The position numbers were made by a program, and so were the translations under genes. Source: Choristoneura fumiferana (taxonomy: Eukaryota; Arthropoda; Insecta; Lepidoptera; Tortricidae). From it: a stretch of DNA of 64,000 nt. Below, one piece after another: positions 63,738-64,000 of this stretch. Where the stretch lies: assembly GCF_025370935.1 (NCBI RefSeq), contig NC_133491.1, forward strand, positions 11,966,858 through 12,030,857. The letters are read 5' to 3'. Below the pieces are notes generated by a model that was not told the origin of the DNA, did no database searches, and worked only from the letters and a program-made list of their open reading frames with translations. Position 1 is the stretch's first letter; every line of letters starts with the position of its first letter.

Positions 63738-63936
63738 AAAGCCGCATTCACACTTGTCTGTCGTGTTGTGTCGTGACGCATCAGAGCGGTGTCGGTTTCA
63801 TACATACATTATTATAGTTGCATTCATGCAGTGTGTTGTAACGGCTTGTATTGTGTCGCATCACAAGCTATAGAGAGAGAGAAAGAGACAGAGAGCATCA
63901 CAACACAACACTACAGATAAATGTGAATTCGGCTTA
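63738..63936. mobile_element. MITE with GCCGMATTCACA ends (block B)
   Basis: Counterpart of 37542-37743. Confidence 0.7.
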
Positions 63937-63951
63937 AGGCTGCAGCTCCAC

Positions 63952-64000
63952 TGAGGCGGAGACGAGCGGAGCGGAGAGGAAACGTGTAGGATCGACCAAT
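63952..64000. mobile_element. Left arm of foldback element, cut by the window end (block B)
   Basis: Counterpart of the left arm of 37758-37912 (CTGAGGCGGAGACGAGCGGA...). Confidence 0.75.

Larger units (their letters stand above)
43931..64000. repeat. Block B: second copy of the duplicated segment, open at the window end
   Basis: Starts GCAACCAAGATAGCCTGCAT, identical to 21884 onward in block A, and runs colinearly to the last base of the window (which equals about 37806). It is about 20.1 kb because it carries extra elements at 47824-50063, 57631-58825, 59669-59938 and 60071-60816. The pair is either two haplotypes placed in tandem or a recent duplication. Confidence 0.95.

Overview
The window looks like a moth or butterfly (Lepidoptera) chromosome segment. 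The reasons are intron-rich animal genes with GT-AG introns, a natalisin-type insect neuropeptide precursor, and a dense load of repeats of a lepidopteran style: tRNA-headed SINEs, RTE-like LINE fragments, Helitron-like elements ending in CTAGT, many foldback/MITE elements, and a short-LTR Gypsy element. The species cannot be named from the sequence.

Region by region: (1) 180-7750, plus strand, is the 3' part of a Rho guanine-nucleotide exchange factor of the ARHGEF10/17 family. Fourteen exons whose phases all agree encode about 795 residues: the end of the DH domain, a PH domain, a linker and a WD40-like beta-propeller. (2) 9548-11038, minus strand, is a single-coding-exon natalisin precursor of 496 aa with 14 amidated FxxxR-type peptide copies. 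(3) 11-21.9 kb holds no convincing gene and is filled with SINEs, MITEs, LINE remnants and hairpins, several of them nested. (4) 21884-37806 (block A) and 43931-64000 (block B) are the same sequence twice, in the same order and orientation, with about 2% substitutions in a sampled stretch. They differ by several precise mobile-element insertions. (5) Between them lie a 100-N scaffold gap (38784-38783+100) and a nearly intact Gypsy element of mag-like build (minus strand, gag-pol ORF 39743-43768, 5' LTR 43821-43930). Its 3' LTR is not in the window.

The main structural message is the A/B duplication. Homology starts exactly at the outer edge of the Gypsy LTR, where the empty site survives in block A, and the contig to the right of the gap begins inside that same Gypsy element. 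This is what is expected if the scaffold placed two haplotypes of one locus in tandem (false duplication). A real recent tandem duplication is the alternative. Either way the block pair gives a natural occupied/empty-site comparison for at least five insertions: a 2.24-kb hAT-like element carrying an RTE LINE, a 1.2-kb TG..CA element, a 746-bp double-SINE insert, a 450-bp A-only MITE and the Gypsy element itself. It also shows one foldback element whose interior is inverted between the copies.

The only genes that can be supported are the RhoGEF and natalisin. The remaining coding sequence belongs to transposable elements. No functional tRNA, rRNA, CRISPR or operon-like structure is present; tRNA-like stretches are SINE heads.
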